7,552 bases of DNA from Wenzhouxiangella sp. (GTDB lineage: Bacteria > Pseudomonadota > Gammaproteobacteria > Xanthomonadales > Wenzhouxiangellaceae), in NCBI GenBank assembly GCA_007123575.1, contig SKKV01000135.1, positions 1 through 7,552 on the forward strand. The letters run 5' to 3'. This document shows positions 5,784 to 7,552 of the stretch, piece by piece. The notes below the pieces were generated by a model. That model was not told the origin of the DNA. It was given only the letters and a program-made list of their open reading frames with translations, and made no database searches. A program made the translations under genes and the position numbers. Numbering within the stretch: position 1 is the first letter of the stretch; each line of letters starts with the position of its first letter.

Positions 5784-6290
5784 ATGACAACAACTTGCCA
5801 ACATGCGCGTTTCAACGACATGGTACTGCCACATCACGATGATCTCCAACGCTTTGCACTATGGTTGACCCGAGATCGCCAGGTAGCCGAAGACGTGGTC
5901 CAGGAAACGCTGCTCAGAGCCTGGCGCCATCTGGATCAGCTACGCGACGCGAAAGCCGCCAAGCCCTGGTTGATAACCACCCTCAGGCGCGAAAACGCCA
6001 GGCGCTTCGAGCGTCGGCGGCTGGACACGGTCGATATCGAAGACCACACGGTCGCCTCCGATAGCCCGGCGCCTGAGCAGCGCGTGTTTCATCATCAGAT
6101 CCGTCGCAGCGTCAAGCAACTGCCCAGGAACTACCGCGAGCCCCTGACCATGCAGGCCTTTCTGGACCGCTCGATTGCCGAAGTTGCCGACGACCTGGCG
6201 CTCAGCAAGAGCGCGGTCATGACCCGCGTGTTTCGCGCTCGCCAGCAGATTCGCCAGCGCTTCGAAGATACCTTGCCGAGTGCTGCGTAA
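5784..6290 (+). CDS. ECF-type sigma-70 family RNA polymerase sigma factor
   Basis: The gene encodes 168 residues. Region 2 spans about 15-75, with ALWLTRDRQVAEDVVQETLLRAWRHL (25-50) carrying the core-binding and -10 recognition helices, then PWLITTLRRENARRF. Region 4 spans about 105-160, with QLPRNYREPLTMQAF followed by the helix-turn-helix SIAEVADDLALSKSAVMTRVFRARQQIR. Regions 1 and 3 are absent, which defines the ECF group. It directs RNA polymerase to a small regulon that cannot be named here. ATG 5784 is preferred because it gives the normal short N terminus; ATG 5820 would also preserve region 2. The Shine-Dalgarno is weak. Unusually, no anti-sigma gene follows: argE begins 24 bp after the stop. 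Partner control must lie elsewhere or be of another kind. ECF factors control some bufferin-type MNIO clusters, so hvfABCX is a reasonable but unproven target. Confidence 0.9.
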   Translation: MTTTCQHARFNDMVLPHHDDLQRFALWLTRDRQVAEDVVQETLLRAWRHLDQLRDAKAAKPWLITTLRRENARRFERRRLDTVDIEDHTVASDSPAPEQRVFHHQIRRSVKQLPRNYREPLTMQAFLDRSIAEVADDLALSKSAVMTRVFRARQQIRQRFEDTLPSAA

Positions 6291-6302
6291 GCCCATGGCA
6301 TC

Positions 6303-6308
6303 TATACT
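6303..6308 (+). promoter_or_regulatory. -10-like box directly before argE
   Basis: TATACT matches the sigma-70 -10 consensus at five of six positions and ends six bases before the argE ATG. Initiation at the usual distance would fall at or next to the A of the start codon. No good -35 hexamer is seen 16-18 bp upstream (about 6279-6286). The only Shine-Dalgarno-like run, GGGG at 6309-6312, is too close to the ATG to work normally. Confidence 0.35.
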
Positions 6309-6314
6309 GGGGCC

Positions 6315-7508
6315 ATGTCGACCTGTTATCCCGTTAGTCCGGCCGATCGCCTGGCCCATGACAGCCGTGCCCTGCTGGCCCGGCTGGTTGCTTTCCCGAC
6401 TATCTCGAGCCAATCCAATCTGGCGTTGATCGACTGGGTCGAAGAGCGGCTCGAAGCGCTAGGCGCGCGCTGCCGGCGGACCTGGAACGAAGAGCGGACC
6501 AAGGCCAACCTGTTCGCCGCGATCGGTCCCGACGCACCCGGCGGCGTTGTCTTGTCCGGGCACACCGACGTGGTGCCGGTCGATGGTCAGGACTGGGATA
6601 CTGATCCGTTCGTTCTGACCGAAAAGGATGGCCGCCTGTACGGTCGCGGCAGTGCAGACATGAAGGCATTTTCGGCCGTTGCCCTGGCTTGCCTGAGTCA
6701 AGCCGATCTGTCCAGATTGAACAAGCCGCTTCACCTGGCCTTGAGCTATGACGAGGAGGTCGGCTGCCTGGGCGTGGATCGGATGATTGAAGACGCGCTG
6801 GCGAATTTCCAGCCACCTGCGTTCGCCATCATCGGTGAGCCGACCACCCTGCAGATCGTGCGCTCGCACAAGTCGATCAATGTGTTCAAAACCACCGTGA
6901 CGGGCAAGGCCGCACACTCCAGCCAGCCGCATCGCGGCGCCGGGGCGATCCTGGCGGCTGCGCGCATCATCGAGCGCTTGCGCCAGATCGGCATCAGCCG
7001 CCGGGCTGCGGCCAGGCAGGGGGGATTCGAGCCGCCCTGGACGACGGTACAGGTTGGGCAGATTCAGGGCGGCACGGCCGTGAACATCCTGCCGGCCCAG
7101 TGCAGCTTCGTCTGGGAATACCGCGCCCTGCCAGACGAGGATGCCGATGCCATAGTCGACGAGGTTAATCGCTTTGTGAGTGATGAAGTGCTACCAAACT
7201 TGCGCGAGTTTGCGCCTGAAGCAGACATTTCGACCGAGACCATTGCCCGCGTCCCGGCACTGGTGCCTGATCCCGATGGCCGCTGCGAAAACTGGCTGCG
7301 CCAGTTGCCCGGCGTGCAGCCGGACGGACCGGGCGAAGTGTCGTTTGCCACCGAGGCCGGGAGCTTCCAGCGTGCCGGCATCTCCAGCGTGGTCTGCGGC
7401 CCTGGCTCGATCGACCAGGCCCACCAGCCCAATGAGTTCATCGAACTCGGCGAGCTCGAACGCTGCGAACAAATGATCAATGGCGTGATCGGCTATCTTC
7501 GCCAGTGA
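6315..7508 (+). CDS. argE: N-acetylornithine deacetylase ArgE (M20 family)
   Basis: This is a full-length, 397-residue M20 metallopeptidase. It should hydrolyse N2-acetyl-L-ornithine to ornithine and acetate in the cytoplasm, the fifth step of linear arginine synthesis. Metal and catalytic residues are visible: GHTDVVPV (H83, D85), GRGSADMK (bridging D115), DEEVGC (E147 as general base, E148), GEPT (E175) and QAHQPNEF (H370). The dimerisation or lid domain occupies about 185-300, with KAAHSS (H201) in it. Length and motif spacing are normal for the ArgE branch, and the IGEPT and GRGSADMKAF forms favour ArgE over DapE. Related M20 deacylases cannot be fully excluded. ATG 6315 starts 24 bp after the sigma gene. 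An upstream -10-like box suggests its own promoter. No other arginine gene is visible before the window ends. Confidence 0.9.
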   Translation: MSTCYPVSPADRLAHDSRALLARLVAFPTISSQSNLALIDWVEERLEALGARCRRTWNEERTKANLFAAIGPDAPGGVVLSGHTDVVPVDGQDWDTDPFVLTEKDGRLYGRGSADMKAFSAVALACLSQADLSRLNKPLHLALSYDEEVGCLGVDRMIEDALANFQPPAFAIIGEPTTLQIVRSHKSINVFKTTVTGKAAHSSQPHRGAGAILAAARIIERLRQIGISRRAAARQGGFEPPWTTVQVGQIQGGTAVNILPAQCSFVWEYRALPDEDADAIVDEVNRFVSDEVLPNLREFAPEADISTETIARVPALVPDPDGRCENWLRQLPGVQPDGPGEVSFATEAGSFQRAGISSVVCGPGSIDQAHQPNEFIELGELERCEQMINGVIGYLRQ

Positions 7509-7552
7509 ACCCGGGCATGACTTGAAAACCTTTTGGTCGCAAAGCAGCCAAG
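7509..7552. other. Trailing sequence after argE
   Basis: The last 44 bases hold no recognisable gene start, terminator stem or repeat. The short AACC-TTTT-GGTC stretch near 7528-7538 is too small to call a terminator. The window ends before the next gene can be identified. Confidence 0.4.

Overview
The window is about 60% GC and densely coded, and it reads as a chromosomal segment of a free-living gammaproteobacterium. That placement is an inference from gene content (NudC and ArgE types, HvfA/B/C-type cluster, FixJ-type regulator). The genus cannot be named from the sequence. No insertion sequence, phage gene, tRNA, rRNA or CRISPR array is visible.

Layout. (1) 1-787, minus strand: nudC, NADH/NAD-capped-RNA pyrophosphatase, cut by the left window edge. 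(2) 788-943: a 156-bp divergent intergenic region with two adjacent inverted repeats and a good ribosome binding site for the next gene. (3) 944-3606, plus strand: a four-gene operon that is the centre of the window. It holds a secreted, cysteine-repeat RiPP precursor of the HvfA type, an MNIO/DUF692 iron enzyme (HvfB), its DUF2063 partner (HvfC) and a DoxX-like membrane protein (HvfX). (4) 3629-4276, plus strand: a FixJ/NarL-type response regulator starting within about 22 bp of hvfX, so probably the same transcript. (5) 4286-5593, minus strand: a soluble GAF-HisKA-HATPase histidine kinase, tail to tail with the regulator with only 9 bp between them. (6) 5594-5783: a divergent intergenic region with clustered short repeats. 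(7) 5784-6290, plus strand: an ECF sigma factor with no anti-sigma gene beside it. (8) 6315-7508, plus strand: argE, N-acetylornithine deacetylase, with a -10-like box so close to the start codon that a leaderless message is possible.

How the genes may work together. In characterised HvfABC systems the MNIO enzyme plus its partner convert cysteines of EGxCG motifs into copper-binding oxazolone/thioamide pairs. Here the precursor carries six EGxCG motifs, split 4 + 2 by a strongly acidic linker, behind a signal peptide. The likely product is a periplasmic or secreted copper-binding modified peptide. The adjoining kinase/regulator pair and ECF sigma factor are candidates for its control. That link is inferred only from position; no binding site for either regulator could be recognised. 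nudC and argE look like ordinary housekeeping flanks.
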